From contig NC_081413.1 of the NCBI RefSeq assembly GCF_030272615.1, positions 186,267,669 through 186,331,668 on the forward strand: a DNA stretch of 64,000 bases, written 5' to 3'. Under the pieces are notes generated by a model, which was given only the letters and a program-made list of their open reading frames with translations, did not search any database and was not told where the DNA came from. This document shows, one piece after another, positions 1 to 12,479 of the stretch (its first letter is position 1; each line of letters opens with the position of its first letter). The stretch comes from Cryptomeria japonica (lineage: Eukaryota; Streptophyta; Pinopsida; Cupressales; Cupressaceae). A program made the translations under genes and the position numbers.

Positions 1-117
1 CTGGAGTCCAGCAAAAAGAGGCACACATACATAAAACCAAAGATTAAAAACTCTACAAGTAGCTCACCAGTTTGCAAGTATATGCCAGCCAAATAGATCT
101 GGCAAGTTACTTTGAAG

Positions 118-1162
118 CATAGAGGAACAACTCACCGAAAACTCGGCGAGTTTTTGGCTTGGGCGAGTAATAACGCCATTGACTCGCCCCCAAAACTCGC
201 CGAGGTTTTGGCTCGGGCGAGTAATAACGCCATTGAGTTTTTGGTGAGTTTTTGGCAGTTACTTGGCGAGTCCATTTTTGAAAGAGGCCCAAACACATCA
301 AAAAACTATCAAAAAAAAAAAAAATCAAGTCAGTCTCATTCTCTTCATCAAAATATATACATGAAATATAACATTTAAGTATAAGTCACTTTAAGTTATA
401 TTTCATGTATATATTGGCAGGATGTTTGAGAGTGGTTTTAAATTTCTAGGAGTTATAATGCAAATTCTAGGTTTTAGTAGATCTTTTAAATTATCAGACT
501 TAGTCAAATTTCGATAATCAGTAGGCTCCTATCAGCATTCTCTCGCTCTCTCTATCTCACTCACTTTATCTGCCCCGAATTATAGACCTCTCTATCTCCC
601 CATCACTCTTCCTTTATCCCCTTTGTCTACCACTCTCTATCTCACTCTCTCTTCTCTCCCTCAAGATCTAGACCTATCTCTCCACCCCTCACTCTCTCAT
701 CCTCGGATCCCCGCAAGGGATGCTACCTTCAACCTGATTTTAGCAAGGTGGAGGAGCCACATTGGACTCCTAGGACTAGACCCTCTAGTTCTATCTCTCC
801 CTTGGTTTTCACTAAGCTGGGAAGAGGAAGACGTAAAATGTTTTGATGTAATATTTACTTTTAGTTTTACAAAAACAATTTGCTATTTCATTTTGTTTCA
901 GTCTGTCAACCACCAGCATTCCACAAGAGGATACCATTTTGTACCCAATTTGCATTTAAATCAATAAAATATATCTAGACTCAGCTTGTTTATTTTGTTT
1001 ACTCATTTATTGACTCATTGGATGCATCCCCTCATTGAATTTTGCAAAAAAAAATGCATTTCTAATTAAATTTAAGCAATTTTTTAAGTTGCCGAGTTTT
1101 CACCGAGATTTTTTTTTCGAGCCTTGGCGAGTTTTTGTTTTTTGGCAAGTAGTTCAACTATG
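118..1162. mobile_element. Non-autonomous hAT transposon (internal-deletion derivative)
   Basis: The element is bounded by a perfect 8-bp target-site duplication CTTTGAAG (110-117 and 1163-1170), the length typical of hAT transposons. The termini are inverted: the left end begins CATAGAGGAACAACTC and the reverse complement of the right end begins CATAGTTGAACTACTTG. The first 150 bases hold several copies of a subterminal motif around ACTCGCC / CTCGGCGAGTTTTTGG, probably transposase-binding sites. About 330 bases at the right (roughly 795-1130) match the 3' end of the coding hAT at 37411-41193, including the tail of its transposase frame and its 3' UTR. It therefore looks like a parent of that family that lost most of its coding region. 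It has no transposase and would depend on one in trans. Confidence 0.88.
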
Positions 1163-2586
1163 CTTTGAAGTTTGTACTTATTTTATGAATCTCAGCCCAA
1201 CAAAGAGAAACAAAGATACATAAAACCACAGATTAAAAACTCCCCAAGTAGCTTACCAGCTCAAGAGTGCCTGAAGCCAAATGGGTTGCCAGAAACACAA
1301 TGTCATGTCCTGTTTTCAGTTAAACTAAAACTGTACATATTAGGTCTGCATTTGTGTTCTCTATTTCTGTCTGCTGTGTGTTTCCCCTTCTCGAGTATGT
1401 TTTCTCTTCCAACTACACTCTTCTTCTTGTCAGAATTTCAGACTTTCCCTTACCGGCATGCTCAGCTTGACCTCGACAGCTCATCTTATAGTTCGAGTCT
1501 TGTGATTTGGCCAACTCCCGATCCCTGATATTTCTGCCTATGTTTCCATTCCCCTCCTAACTTTCCCAGCAAATACCATTTTGTTTCCAAGAGTCTATTT
1601 TTGGCATCATTTCTTTTAAAGCATAATCTTTCCCATCTGCGACCACTGTTCAAATTTGAAGTTGAAGGTGTGCATAGTGGATGACTTGCTCTATTTGTGG
1701 GAGATATAATATGGCCAATGTTTTCATTAGGGATCGTCATCTACACTTCACCAAATTCCTTTCAGAATCCATTTGGAGCACTTGTGTTTGAGTGTGTGAG
1801 AATCCTAAAACAAAAACCCTAGTTACTTTGGAGGGCAATGTACAGAGAGTTGTACAGAGAGTTCATATTTGAGCTTTATTGGACACAGATTCCAGCCACA
1901 TTGTATTGATCTGATTTGCCATTGCTGTTGGTATGAACTGCTGCTATTGCAGAATCATTTGCATTTAATAGTCATTATTAAAATAAGAAAGAGAGTGAGA
2001 ATTACATTTGTATTTGCTGTTTATTATTATAAGATTGGGTGTTATGTTGCCATTGTTCATCGGAGTGTAATGAAATTTATGATATATAAACAGCAATTTA
2101 AATCTCAGTTGGCTAAGATCTGATTAATGATAGGGCCGATAGTGTTGCTATTCAACTAATAAGTGTTTGTAGAAGGTTAAGAATTAGATTTGCATTACTG
2201 TTTTGGCCTGGGACATTACACACAAATACATAAAACCAAAGATTACAAAATCAATGAGCAGCAGAAACAGCTTGAGAGTGCTCATAAGCCAAATGGGTCG
2301 CCCAGAAACACAAATACATAAAACTAATTATTAAAAACTCAGCGAATAACCTGCAGCAAATGGATTTATGTATTTATGTTTCTATTTACTGGACTTTAGG
2401 ATCTATAAAGTTGCTGATGAGCACTTGCCCAATAACTGACTATAACTTGCAGAACTCCACATCAGCCTACCCATTAAAACACTCAAGCTCGGACATTTCT
2501 TTCACACCATCTCCTTTTAGCTCTCAACCTAATGAGATAACGTTCAAAGTGTGTTTCAAGCTTTCCATCTAACAACATATTGTTTG
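1163..2586. other. Spacer with interspersed repeat; no gene seen
   Basis: No convincing coding region. A short interspersed repeat recognisable by ACATAAAACCAAAGATTA occurs at about 25-110 (left of the hAT), 1198-1310 and twice in 2217-2350. The copies share the neighbouring text 'agccaaatgggt...gccagaaacaca'. The hAT at 118-1162 sits between two copies. The rest is AT-rich without further recognisable structure. Confidence 0.5.
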
Positions 2587-2589
2587 AAT

Positions 2590-3300
2590 TGTGTTTGTTG
2601 ATTCCAAAAAATTGTTGATTGATTTCAATGCATTTATCAACCACTTTTGGAAGATATGCAATAGTTTTTCTATTTTTTTTTATTTTTTAGCCTTCATTCT
2701 AGCTGTGCCAGGGGTTACGTTCTTTATTTTATTTCTGATTTTCGGTCATTTTCTTCTAGCTGCTAGGATTTTATTATGAAAAAATCTGTTTTTTCTTTTT
2801 TCTTTCATTTTATTTTTTGAAACGAAAAATGGCATCCACAAGCAGTCAAGGTGGTGGCAAAGCCTAGGGGGCATTATTGCAAAAATGACAAAGCAAGTAC
2901 AGAGCCATGAATGGCAGGTGCAACTATTGTGGGGTGCAAATTGTACAACTCTAAGAGACTGCTGATTGATTTTAATTTTTGTGCATCTATTGACAACGTT
3001 GTAAGGTATGTAACAGTTTTCCTGTTTAGTTTTGTTTTTCAGCCTTCATTGTAGCTGTGCCAGGGTTCACGTTCTTTATTTTATTTCTGATTTGCAGTTA
3101 TTTTCCTCCAATTGCAAGGATTTTTTGTTTAATTATTCTCTTTTTTTTTCTTTCATTTTGGATTTTTGAAAAGAAAAATTCAAAAATGGCATCCACAAGT
3201 AACTAAAGTGATGGCAACTCTAGGGACCCTCTTGAAAACATGACACAGCATGTACAGAACCAAGAATGGCATGTGCAACTATTGCAGGCTGCATATGAAA
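2590..3300. repeat. Tandem duplication, unit about 348 bp
   Basis: Two diverged head-to-tail copies start near 2590 and 2938. Both contain the shared stretch ending 'gttctttattttatttctga', then a T-rich tract, then a frame beginning ATGGCATCCACAAG followed by related coding-like sequence. That shared start (Met-Ala-Ser-Thr) suggests the 5' end of an old mobile-element or gene-family frame, but both copies are interrupted early. No identifiable protein domain remains. Confidence 0.6.
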
Positions 3301-3884
3301 GGATGCATCAATCACCCCAAATATCTCCTTGTACAGATTCCTGGCCAAGATGTGCAACTGCAAATATATAAAGAGTGCAGCTACGGCAACATCAGTTGTC
3401 ATGAGTTCTATAAGATCAAAAGAAAATTTTGAGGGCTCTTCACCTTGCATTGGCCTACAAATACAGGGATCTCGTATGCAGACAAACATAGTGCACAGTC
3501 ACGGCACATGTTTTTTCTATTCCTCATGAGACTCTTGGTCTACAACCTTCAATAGAAGGTGTTAAATTAAAATCAAGAAAAGCATAATAAGGCCAAGTTG
3601 GCATAAGGCCGTGTGCCAACATGTGTTAATACACTAGCATATTGTTTAATGTTGCAAACAGGCCTTATTTGGAGGCAATGGTCAATGTATTAACCATAAC
3701 AGGAAAGGGGCTCAGGACACTGAACCTTTATGAATTGATTGGACCATTGTTCGAAAATGGTGTCTATTCCACATACATCCTATTTCAAAGACTAAAAGGG
3801 ATTTGGTGAAGTAAAGGACTCGGCACAGGTGGAGGGAAAGAAGGAACCACACACTAATAAACTTCTTGTGACTTCAGGTGAGTA

Positions 3885-4195
3885 ACTGGTGTTCTTGAGG
3901 GCAGTCGATGTTCTTGAGGTCAGTTGATGCCTCCAATGAAGTAAAAAATGTCGAAACCTTGTGCAATATGTTATATGGTGTGAAGCCTGTTGTGCAAGTT
4001 GTGACAGACAATAGAGTTGCATATATGGCTACTAGAAGGCTTCTTGAAGAAAAGGTACCTACACTTTTTTCGACCACTTGTTGCCCATCACATCAACCTT
4101 CAACTTGAAAATATGAGTAAACTTGGATGGGTTAAAACTATGTCAGAAGATGCAAGGAACATTTGGAAATCTGTTTACAACCTAAATATAATTCC
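3885..4195 (+). pseudogene. hAT transposase fragment (DUF659-like)
   Basis: Translation in two overlapping frames gives the middle of a plant hAT transposase. It includes a 'VDASNEVKNVETL' segment followed by 'VVQVVTDN', equivalent to the second catalytic-Asp region, then a shifted continuation resembling 'HHINLQLENMSKLGWVKTM'. The better preserved transposase at 38049-40858 has the corresponding 'IDASSKVKNAETLAGM' and 'VVQIITDNAAAYVSAG', so the relationship is clear. A frameshift near 4070 and missing flanking domains make it a relic. No terminal inverted repeats were found around it. Confidence 0.7.
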
Positions 4196-4425
4196 TTTGG
4201 GTTCACCAGTTAAGTTCCAGATTCAGCCAGAGAAAATTAGGGGTCAGGTTTGTCTGTACAAAACCATATAAAAATCATTAATATATACATATTTATAAGC
4301 CAAAAGCAGGAATTGGGTTGAGAATTTATATATATGATATAAAATTAAATCATATTAAATTTTGGACATATTATTAAATTAAAAATATTGAAATTTAAAT
4401 AAAATATAATAAGTATTAAATTTAA

Positions 4426-4751
4426 GCAGCAACACCTCAACAATTTCAGGAGGCTCCTGGAATCGGATGATTGGTGGCTATCGGAGGGGTCAACTAACAA
4501 TCTCCTCAGCATAGGGGATGCAGTGGTGGATATCCTTCGCTTTATTAGACAGAACTAGGGAATAGGTTTCTGGTGTTCGGGTTGGTTAGGGTGTATTTGC
4601 CAAGGTTTTCGCAGTCGATCTCTTATTGTAGCTATGCTCTCTCCTTAGTTGAAGAGATTTTTGGACATGTGATAACATAACTATGTGTTTACTATTAATA
4701 TAGGGCGCTATCCCCACAGCTGATAGCACTTACCATTAAAAAAAAAAAAAA
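4426..4751 (+). mobile_element. Short poly(A)-tailed retroposon (truncated LINE or SINE)
   Basis: A 326-bp insertion ending in about 14 A residues is flanked by a perfect 15-bp direct repeat (4411-4425 and 4752-4766, AAGTATTAAATTTAA). A poly(A) tail plus a TSD of this length is the signature of target-primed reverse transcription. The body is less AT-rich than the surroundings and ends '...agctgatagcacttaccatt' before the A-tract. I see no reliable RNA polymerase III boxes, so a 5'-truncated LINE is somewhat more likely than a SINE. Confidence 0.8.
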
Positions 4752-4839
4752 AGTATTAAATTTAAAATATATATTATATTATGTCTAAAATTATTAAAAT
4801 TTAAACATTTATAAAGAAAAATAATTTGCTTTAAAAGAG

Positions 4840-6307
4840 AGTTGGTGCGGATGATGGTGGTGGAATTTCAATGGTCTTTCATCATTGTTGTCTTTTTCAA
4901 GCTTTCTTTCTTCCTCTTTTTTTCCTCTATCATTTTGGTTTTTGGTGTGAATTTGTTAAGTTGGAAGTTATGTTTTGTTTTCAATTCTTTTTCAATTGTT
5001 TGTCTTTGGGTTTTGGCAAGTTAATTTAGCCTTTTGGTTAAATGATTGCATGTGGTAAGACCACTCCTTGAGAACTGTTGGTCCTTCATTTATTTTGTTG
5101 GGGTGTGAACAGGTTTGACGGCATCCAGATGTAAAGTATGTGAAGAGTCGAGAGTGGCAAAGGAGATGGAGATGTTGGTAAATTGTCCAAAGATGCATTG
5201 TTTGCAGGTAACGACCCTATGACTTGTGGAGGAGCAGAGTCCTTAGTTGAAGATGCAAGGGTTGTTGAAACACAAACCAAAAATGAAGGCACGCAAGGCG
5301 CGCATCCGTTTACTCTCTAACTAGTTCCTAACAAATAAATGGTTGGGGTTATGGAAAAAGAAGAATGTAGGCTCAATGCAATTGGTATTTTTTTGTTTAT
5401 TTGACTCCTAACATTTTGCCTTCACAGTTTATTTTATTATTGGTTGGCATCAATTTGGGATAAAACTTGTTTTATGTGTTCTTTTTCCAAATGTTGCAAA
5501 AGCATGTTACTAGCAATCAACTTTGTAATGTTGGGAAATCATTATTTGCTTGGGATACCCTCTTATATCAAAAAGAGGTTGTCTTAAAATTCTCCCCTAA
5601 ATGGGTTGAGTTGTGTAATGTGCCTTCATCCTTTTGGTTTTTATTGCCTCAATCGATGAAACCATTGGGTGAGGATATTAAAATTGTTAGATTCTAAGGT
5701 TTCCATTCTGCATAAGAATAGATGAGTTTTGATTTCCTTGTTTATTTGACTCCCTAACATTTTGCCTTCACATTTTTTTTTAAAGATTGGGGTCAAGTTG
5801 GGGATAAAAGTTTGGTTTATATGTGTCTTTTTTCCAATTGTTGCAAAAAGGTTTGCAAAAGCATGTTATTAGAAAACAATTTTGTTGTGTTGGGAAATCA
5901 TTGTTTTGGGATTTTTCTTGGGATACCCTCTTATATTCAAAAGAGGTTGTTTTAAAATCCTCCCCTAAATGGGTTGAGTTGTGTAATGTGCCTTCATCCT
6001 AATGGTTTTTATTGCCTCAATTGTTGAAACCATTGGGTGAAGTTATTAAAATGGAAGATTCTAAGGTTCTTATTCTGCATATGAATGCATGAGTTCTGAT
6101 TTCTTTAAAACAAAGGTTGCTCATTCAAATTTCATCTTTGTTCCCTTATATGGGTCCTTGCAAGAAATTAAAATTAACTATTTGATTCGCTCAAATGCTT
6201 GTTTGTATTGTAAAAGAGATGGGCATTTTGTTGGTGCAAACATTATATATTACATAACTGATTTCATATTAGGTCCCATTCATGCTTGTACACTTAAGCT
6301 TATTTAA
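4840..6307 (+). pseudogene. LINE ORF1-like relic (DUF4283 / zinc-knuckle type)
   Basis: Broken coding fragments resemble the first ORF of plant L1-type LINEs. A segment reading 'FSPKWVELCNVPSSFW' followed by 'MKPLGEDIKI' fits the DUF4283 pattern (W-V-x-L-x-x-[IV]-P...W...[IL]G). Farther on, 'ACLYCKRDGHFVGA' is a CCHC-like knuckle lacking the last ligand. The central part is tandemly duplicated (listed separately), and stops and frameshifts interrupt it. Function would have been RNA binding and chaperoning of the LINE transcript. Identification is by motif only. Confidence 0.5.
5401..6106. repeat. Tandem duplication inside the LINE ORF1 relic
   Basis: Two copies of about 345-360 bp start at 5401 and 5746 with 'ttgactcc(c)taacatttt'. 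They share long stretches such as 'ccctaaatgggttgagttg'. Copy two carries small insertions, including a repeated 'ttgcaaaa', so the duplication is not recent. Confidence 0.75.
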
Positions 6308-6339
6308 ATCATTTACCATTTTGTCTCATATCACAAGAT

Positions 6340-6934
6340 TAAGACACTTGTCATGCTCTTAATATGTCCCAAGGTTTCATCCTTGTTTTTATAACAAGAG
6401 TTTTATCATTGTATATTGTACCAATTTCATTTATGCATCTAATAATTTTTTTGGCTTCATAGCATTTCCATTGCTTCTCTCTTTGTGTGGGAGGTTGTTT
6501 TTCTTGCAAATGATCCTTGGCTCCTGTGGGGTTGATCAACAACTCTTACATGGTATCAAAGCTTCAGATCTGCAATTCCTTTCCCTTGTTTGAAGAGTTT
6601 TCGCTAAAGAACTTTCATATTGTGCATCCTAATGCAAAACAAACCTCACGATTGAACTCAAAAGACTCAAAACCTTACAAATTAATATAAATAGGGTTTG
6701 GCACTGCAGATCTGCAATTCTCTTCCCTTGTTTGGAGGGTTTACGCCAAACAACTTTCATACTATGCGTCCTGATGCAAAAACAAACATCACGATTGAAT
6801 TTAAAAGAGTCAAAACCTTACAAATTAATATAAATAGGGTTTGGCACTGCAGATCTGCAATTCTCTTCCCTTGTTTAAAGGGTTTACGCAAAAGAACTTT
6901 CATACTATGCATCCTGATGCAAAAACAAACATCG
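6340..6934 (+). repeat. Copia-like leader with 142-bp tandem repeats
   Basis: At 6551 TGGTATCAAAGC resembles the primer-binding site of Copia elements (complement of initiator tRNA-Met 3' end, TGGTATCAGAGC), and the preceding AT-rich 200 bases could be LTR. Downstream lie three head-to-tail units beginning GATCTGCAATTC at 6567, 6709 and 6852 (periods 142 and 143). The third unit is interrupted at 6934 and resumes at 14208, which defines the insertion site of the 7.27-kb element. No internal Copia coding sequence follows on the far side, so this is a remnant. Confidence 0.55.
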
Positions 6935-8189
6935 TGTTGACGTGTCTAAAATCGCTGAACTTGCGACTTCATCCGGCCAACGCAGAATAAAATGTACTCG
7001 CTGAGTATCCTATCCTCTCTTGAGATAAGGAAATCCCTAATGTTGTTTTTCGTTTGATCAAAGGGGACGACCTCAAGGTTTCGATTGTCAGGTCTTGACG
7101 ACGGGATTGCTCAGTGGTTTGATGTGTTTTGCTGGAAACACAAAGGGGACTTACGGTGATATGGATAATTGCTGGATGAGTTCCCTAAAACTTTGAAAGT
7201 CTCGTTATCGATTGGTTTCAGTTGCATGATACTATTTCATGCAGGACTGCGGATTCTTCTTGGTAAAAAAAAAGGGGAAAAAGAGGGATAGGAAAAGAGA
7301 GGTACAGAAAGTCTAAATTATTTAACTAAGATAGCATATCAAGAAAACAGACAGACACCTCCAAATAACTAGATTAAACATTATCAGCCATTTAAGCACA
7401 ATACGTGTATGAATCTAGTGCGATCTTCAAGGGAAAAATGAGTTTTCATGCTATTAAACACAACATCAGAACTTAAACATTCATTCAATGAGTATCCAAT
7501 AACCGAACTAAGCATGTGAAAGGTTCAGATTAACCATGCAAAAAGAAAGACAATCAGTCAGTCCCTAATGGTATGAACAATGAGGATTCTATCAGATGTT
7601 TATCTAGAAAATGTTATATAAATGAAAGAAACATAACTGAAAAATTCAAATTAATGAAGAAGGAGACCATGCACTCACAGGGAAACTTGAAACAGTCTTC
7701 ACTTTGCATTAAATCCTGTAAATTTCGCCAAAGCTTCAGCAACAATCCATGAACTTCTTACAAAATGAGGGAAAACCAGTCCCCTTAAATAGGCTTCAAA
7801 AATAGATGAATGGCCAGGATCTAATCTAAACAAGTGGCCCAGATTCATCCTTACAAAAAGGTACCCATACCCATAAATGGAGGGTAAATATCAGCAACTA
7901 CCCCAAAGGGAGCAATAACTACCCAAAAAAGGTAATTAAAACATATCCAAAATAATTTAAAAAGTGCACATACACAAAGATTTAAGTTTACAGTTGACTT
8001 GGAAGTCAAATATGACCCTTTGGCCAAAAAGTGCACTTTTCAAAATTCAAAAGAAAAAGAAAAAAAAGCACTTTAGGAAAGCACTTTCTCTTTTCCAACT
8101 CTAGATAGCTCGGTGATGAACTCGACCTCGTCGTGCAGATACTCTCCCCAAATATCCCAATCAACTGCATGCTCTACCCGAACGTAGTC
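6935..8189 (-). other. 3' non-coding part of the 7.27-kb element
   Basis: On the coding (minus) strand this 1.25 kb follows the gene. It contains a TATA-like CCTATTTAAGGGGA around 7784-7798 and a purine-rich plus-strand tract at 7263-7310. A promoter-like box downstream of the gene would fit a 3' LTR, but no matching copy exists at the other end. No coding potential seen. Confidence 0.4.
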
Positions 8190-11100
8190 CTAAAATCTCA
8201 GGCATAACTTGAATAATTCGATCGTCGGTGGCATAGGCGGATTGAACATTTTGTAATGGATACCTTGTAGGAGGCTATCAAAATTCTCCAGCTCCTCTCT
8301 CGAGTATGACTTGTGATTTTCAAAACATGATATGTCTGCTTGAAGCTTAGAAGCAAAATCTAGATCCTCTATGGAGTATGCGACCTTGGGATTGAGCCGG
8401 TCCTCCCACTGCGGTTGCACCTCACTATCCTCCATATTATTTTTCCAACCACGAACCATGGATTTGAGGATCCTTTCACCAAGATCCTTCACATTTGATA
8501 AAGCGTCATTGCACTTATCATGCATTTTATTGATATTATCCCTCATGTCGTCCTTCATGCTAAGGGTCCAATACCAGTCTTTGAAGGTGCTGACACTATA
8601 AGGAGTTAGGATAGTATCAATAGCAGGGATCTGAGAGCAGGTCCAAAATAGAGCCCTAAGAGCCCTAATGAGGGGCAATGTCTTAGCCATCGCCTCATGA
8701 GTGTTATAGCATTCTTTCTTCAGCTTACACATTTTGATAATAATGGCTTCCCTATGGAGGGCCATTTCGCGCAGATCCTTGAATATTTGCTCTCCTCTTT
8801 CTTTAATGCCTTGCATCCATTCTTTGACGGCCTTTGCAATACCCCGTACTCCTTCAAATTCTGTCGTGGTCCTCTATGCCAATGTTGTTGGGGGAATGTG
8901 GGATGCAGAAACATTATGCAATGGTCTCGGGAGTTGATCAATGTACCCCTCGGCCTACTCAACACGAGCTCGATACATGTTCTTTTCAGCTGTTATTTCT
9001 TCAAGTTGCCTGAGCATGTTTTGTACTGAATCCTTGAATTCCTCCTTTTCCTGTTCCTTAGTGGCTCGTCCGATGGGGACAGTCGTGATGCTATAATCAG
9101 CCAGTGTAATCTGATATGTTGGCTTGTCTACAGGCGGGGTGGTGATATGAAGGGTATTGTTCCTTTGCTCATCTTTGGTTATTCTGGAATATGCCTTGGG
9201 CTTTTTCTTCCCCTTGGCCTTAGCTTGGTCTATGCGTGAGAAGATGTCCTCCAAATCAATGGGTGGCTTGGTGGCGGCCTTGCGCTGAGCTCGGGCAATT
9301 AACCATTCTTGAGGTACAGTTTGGGTTGATGCTATGGTTACATTGGCACTCTGTTCTTTGATGTTTCCAGTCGGCTCATCGCATATTTGCAGCTGTTCCG
9401 TTACACAAGGAGTAGAGGAAGTGTCAAGTTCCTTGCTCGCAGCCAAATTCTCTCCCACCTCACTGAATAATTGCCTGGTATTTTCATGTGATGGTTGTTC
9501 TTCAGTCTTTTCAGGCTTGCCGGTATCATCTGTCCTTTGCTCTCCTTCAACAGTGGAGTCATCCTTTGTAGTATTATGGAGTAACAATTCATAACGGCTC
9601 TGTTGGGTGGGTTCATGCAACTCAATCCCCTGAGTGGATGGAATCTCTCCTTCCTCAACCTGGTTATCAAGTTTGGCTGATTCAATAGCTCTTAGCTCGG
9701 CATCCAGCATGTCGAGTGCAAGAGGATCATCAGCCCTAAATGCGTCAATATCACTCTGGGAAGGCGGAGCGAGTATATAATCCGGTTCTACTACATCATC
9801 GAACGAACCGGGGTCCTTTGATGATGAAGTGACCTCCAATCTCCTAATAGAGATCTTTTCCCTTCTTGTTCTTTTGGATATCCGAGTTCCTCTGTTGGCC
9901 TTAGCCTTCTTCCTTTTCTCCGGCTTTTCGATTTCTTCCTTAGGTGCACTGGAAGTTCCCTCATCTTCAGAGGACTGAGAATCAAGGTTACCCATCAAGT
10001 GGTAGGTGAACTGGACTCCCTCATGTATCAGTCGCTCAATCTGCTAGTGCAACCATTGGTCAGTATATCTTCTTGGGGCTGCCATAACCACCTCGAAATC
10101 AGTGATTGGATCCTACGACCAATCGATGCCTGACAAAAGATGCCTTATCGCCTCAAATTCCCGAACTTGCAGGCAATTTCCTGAATCTGTCAGTTGATCC
10201 GGGACCCGACGGTACTCGTAGAGTCGCATTTGCTGCACACTCAACCTCGAATATTCGCACCTTTGGACCTCATAGTCATCAAAGCAGTTCTTCCAGTAAT
10301 CTTCAATTGACTCTTTTGCTCTATATCGCCTGCCATAGGCCCTCTTTGTCAGATTGTCATGATCAAAGCATTTCCTTGGAAAATGCTCTTGTAGGCCGTA
10401 GGAGGCCAACTCTGCAAAGGATTCCTCCGCTTGGGATGGGTTCTTTAGATGGACATCCTAGTTGCCTATAATCATAGGGAAAGCGAATCCAGATTGCTTC
10501 CTGTTCCTGAGTAAGCTGCTCGCCGGACGTGATTGCCTTGCGACCTCCAAGAGAACTATCTTGTCGGTTGGGTATCGCGGAAGTCGAAAAGGAGCACCCT
10601 CAAAGCCAGCTATCCGGATGTAGGAGAACCTTGGGAACTAGATGAACCAAGCGCCATATCTCTGTACTAGAATAGTAGCTTGCTTTGAAAGCCTTATGTG
10701 TAATCCTCCCTGCATCAGCCAAACCAGGCGCATTGTGAAGGCGTCATTGACGCGCTCATATTGACCAACTGCATAGGCAGAGCTACTCTTTTCTCTTTGT
10801 GCTATGTCTTGATAGTGTAGTTGTGGATAACAATCATATACTTTCACCTGATCAGGTCCATTCCCAGTTTCACCTTTCATGATCAAACCCGGCAGCGGCT
10901 GGTTCCTGACGAACATGTAGACCAAATAGGAGGTCATAGTGAAGTACTTCTTCGTCTCAAGTTCGATCAGCTGAGTGTGGATGTTGTCGCTTATGATCTG
11001 GGCACCGTCAAACTTGGATTTCCCAGCGAAGACCTGTTCTGTGAAGTAAAACATCCATTCTTCAAAGTAATTGGATTGGGGAAGTCACATAATCCTGCTG

Positions 11101-11705
11101 AGCAATGTGACCATGTCCCCATGCTCGTTGTGAAAGTCACTTCTAGGGGTCTTTTTCCCAATCCTAACGCTTGGAGGTCTTCTCTCCTTGTAACACTCTT
11201 CATTTATCAGTGTTCTGCATTTGGCAGGGTTTACATCATACGCCCCCTGCGCTTCATCTATAGTTGTTGCTATGGGGTTGTTCGAGAAGGGGATGTCAAA
11301 TGCGTCGCCAATGGCTTCAGGAGTGAAGTTAGCGAGGACCATGTTCTCCATGAGCACCAATCTGGAGCTTGGTTGGTAATGTCGGGCAGCCTCTACTACT
11401 AACTCATAGTTTTGCACTGCCGGGGGAAATCCAGTTGCTTGGGCAATGTCGCTTTCCATCATCCGCTTAGGCTTGCCATAGGCGTTAGGGGAGAAGACTC
11501 GGTTTCTGAAATCTTGAATATCAATATGGCCCAAGTCAGTATCACGGACATTCTCCCAGACACTCTGAACTTTTGATTCCCTCAATCCCCCTCTCTGATA
11601 CTGATACTTCATCTTTTCGACTCTACGAGAGATATTTGACTTGGATGCTCGTGACATCTCGGCTGCAGCAGGTGTCTTTGATGATTCTACCGCTGATTTA
11701 GGCAT
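8190..11705 (-). pseudogene. Unrecognised element-borne gene, about 1,170 codons (copy 1)
   Basis: One long minus-strand frame from ATG at 11705 to the stop at 8190 is broken by TGA at 11085 and TAG at 10638, 10113, 10044, 8955 and 8874. A pair of compensating frameshifts lies between about 10590 and 10430. N-terminal third (11705 to about 10430): globular, with 'FTPEAIGDAFDIPF' and 'YDCYPQLHYQDIA', loosely like the plant mobile-domain or 'putative plant transposon protein' class. Next comes a 'SIEDYWKNCFDDYEV' segment, then a long Ser/Glu/Lys-rich, probably disordered region with a basic 'EKRKKAKANRGTRISKRTRR' patch. It ends in a predicted coiled coil ('IAKAVKEWMQGIKERGEQ'). The paralogue at 62018-64000 shares the middle and coiled-coil parts. 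The biochemical role is unknown; a mobile-element origin is inferred from its boundaries. Confidence 0.7.
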
Positions 11706-12479
11706 TTATCCTGCACAACCGAACGTGGATTACGAGGCGATATAAAGGAAACGAAGCAGGTTAGATAAAGGATATGCCAGCATACAAGGATCAATTCAAA
11801 AACCGAATTAAAAAAAACAACATGATATCTTAGCTAAAAGCTTGATTGATTTAAACATGAATATTTATGAAGCTTTTCGATTGCGAATTTATACTCAGGC
11901 ATTTTTAGGATCAAATTTCAAAATGGACGACGCTTTAAAATTTTCCTAAGTCTGAAAATGCGTTTTCTAGCTGATTCTTAGGAACAGACTCTGATTTCAA
12001 TTGCTCCTGACGTCTTATAAACGGAAAAAGATGTGGTTTTAGATTTAATCAGTTTAATTCATTTAGCACATACATCTATCCGATTTTGCATATATTTCGA
12101 ACGATTTCAAGAGTGGTGAAGCACACTTACTTGGCGAAAATGAATAGCGTGAATTCGCACAACTTGCCTTGCAAGAATGAATTCCAAATTTTGGATGGGA
12201 GAGTCTACGATTTGAATTTTAACGGTTAACTCGCTATTCAAATTTTTGTGCCCTTGGTTTGAAAAGAACATGCAGTTTTACACTCAAACTCAGCAATTTT
12301 ATTACCTTGGTGATTTTACTTTGGGTGATCTTCGCCTATGGTGTCTTGGGCGTTTAGAAACCTCCTAAACCTTCACGCTTCCGCGTGGTTTCTCTTGGGC
12401 GAGATTTTCGCGGATGGAGAGGGGAGTTTGGCGTGCTTGTAATGCTTAACTTTTGATACTTACGCCTCTTCAACCCCTA
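11706..12479 (-). other. Leader upstream of the unrecognised gene
   Basis: AT-rich sequence between the gene's start and the minisatellite. On the minus strand it would be 5' UTR or promoter. I see no coding potential and no primer-binding site. Confidence 0.4.

Noticed and set aside
6551-6563. Start of a complete third Copia element
   Set aside because: The PBS-like sequence is followed only by 142-bp repeats; no gag-pol on either side of the 7.27-kb insertion.
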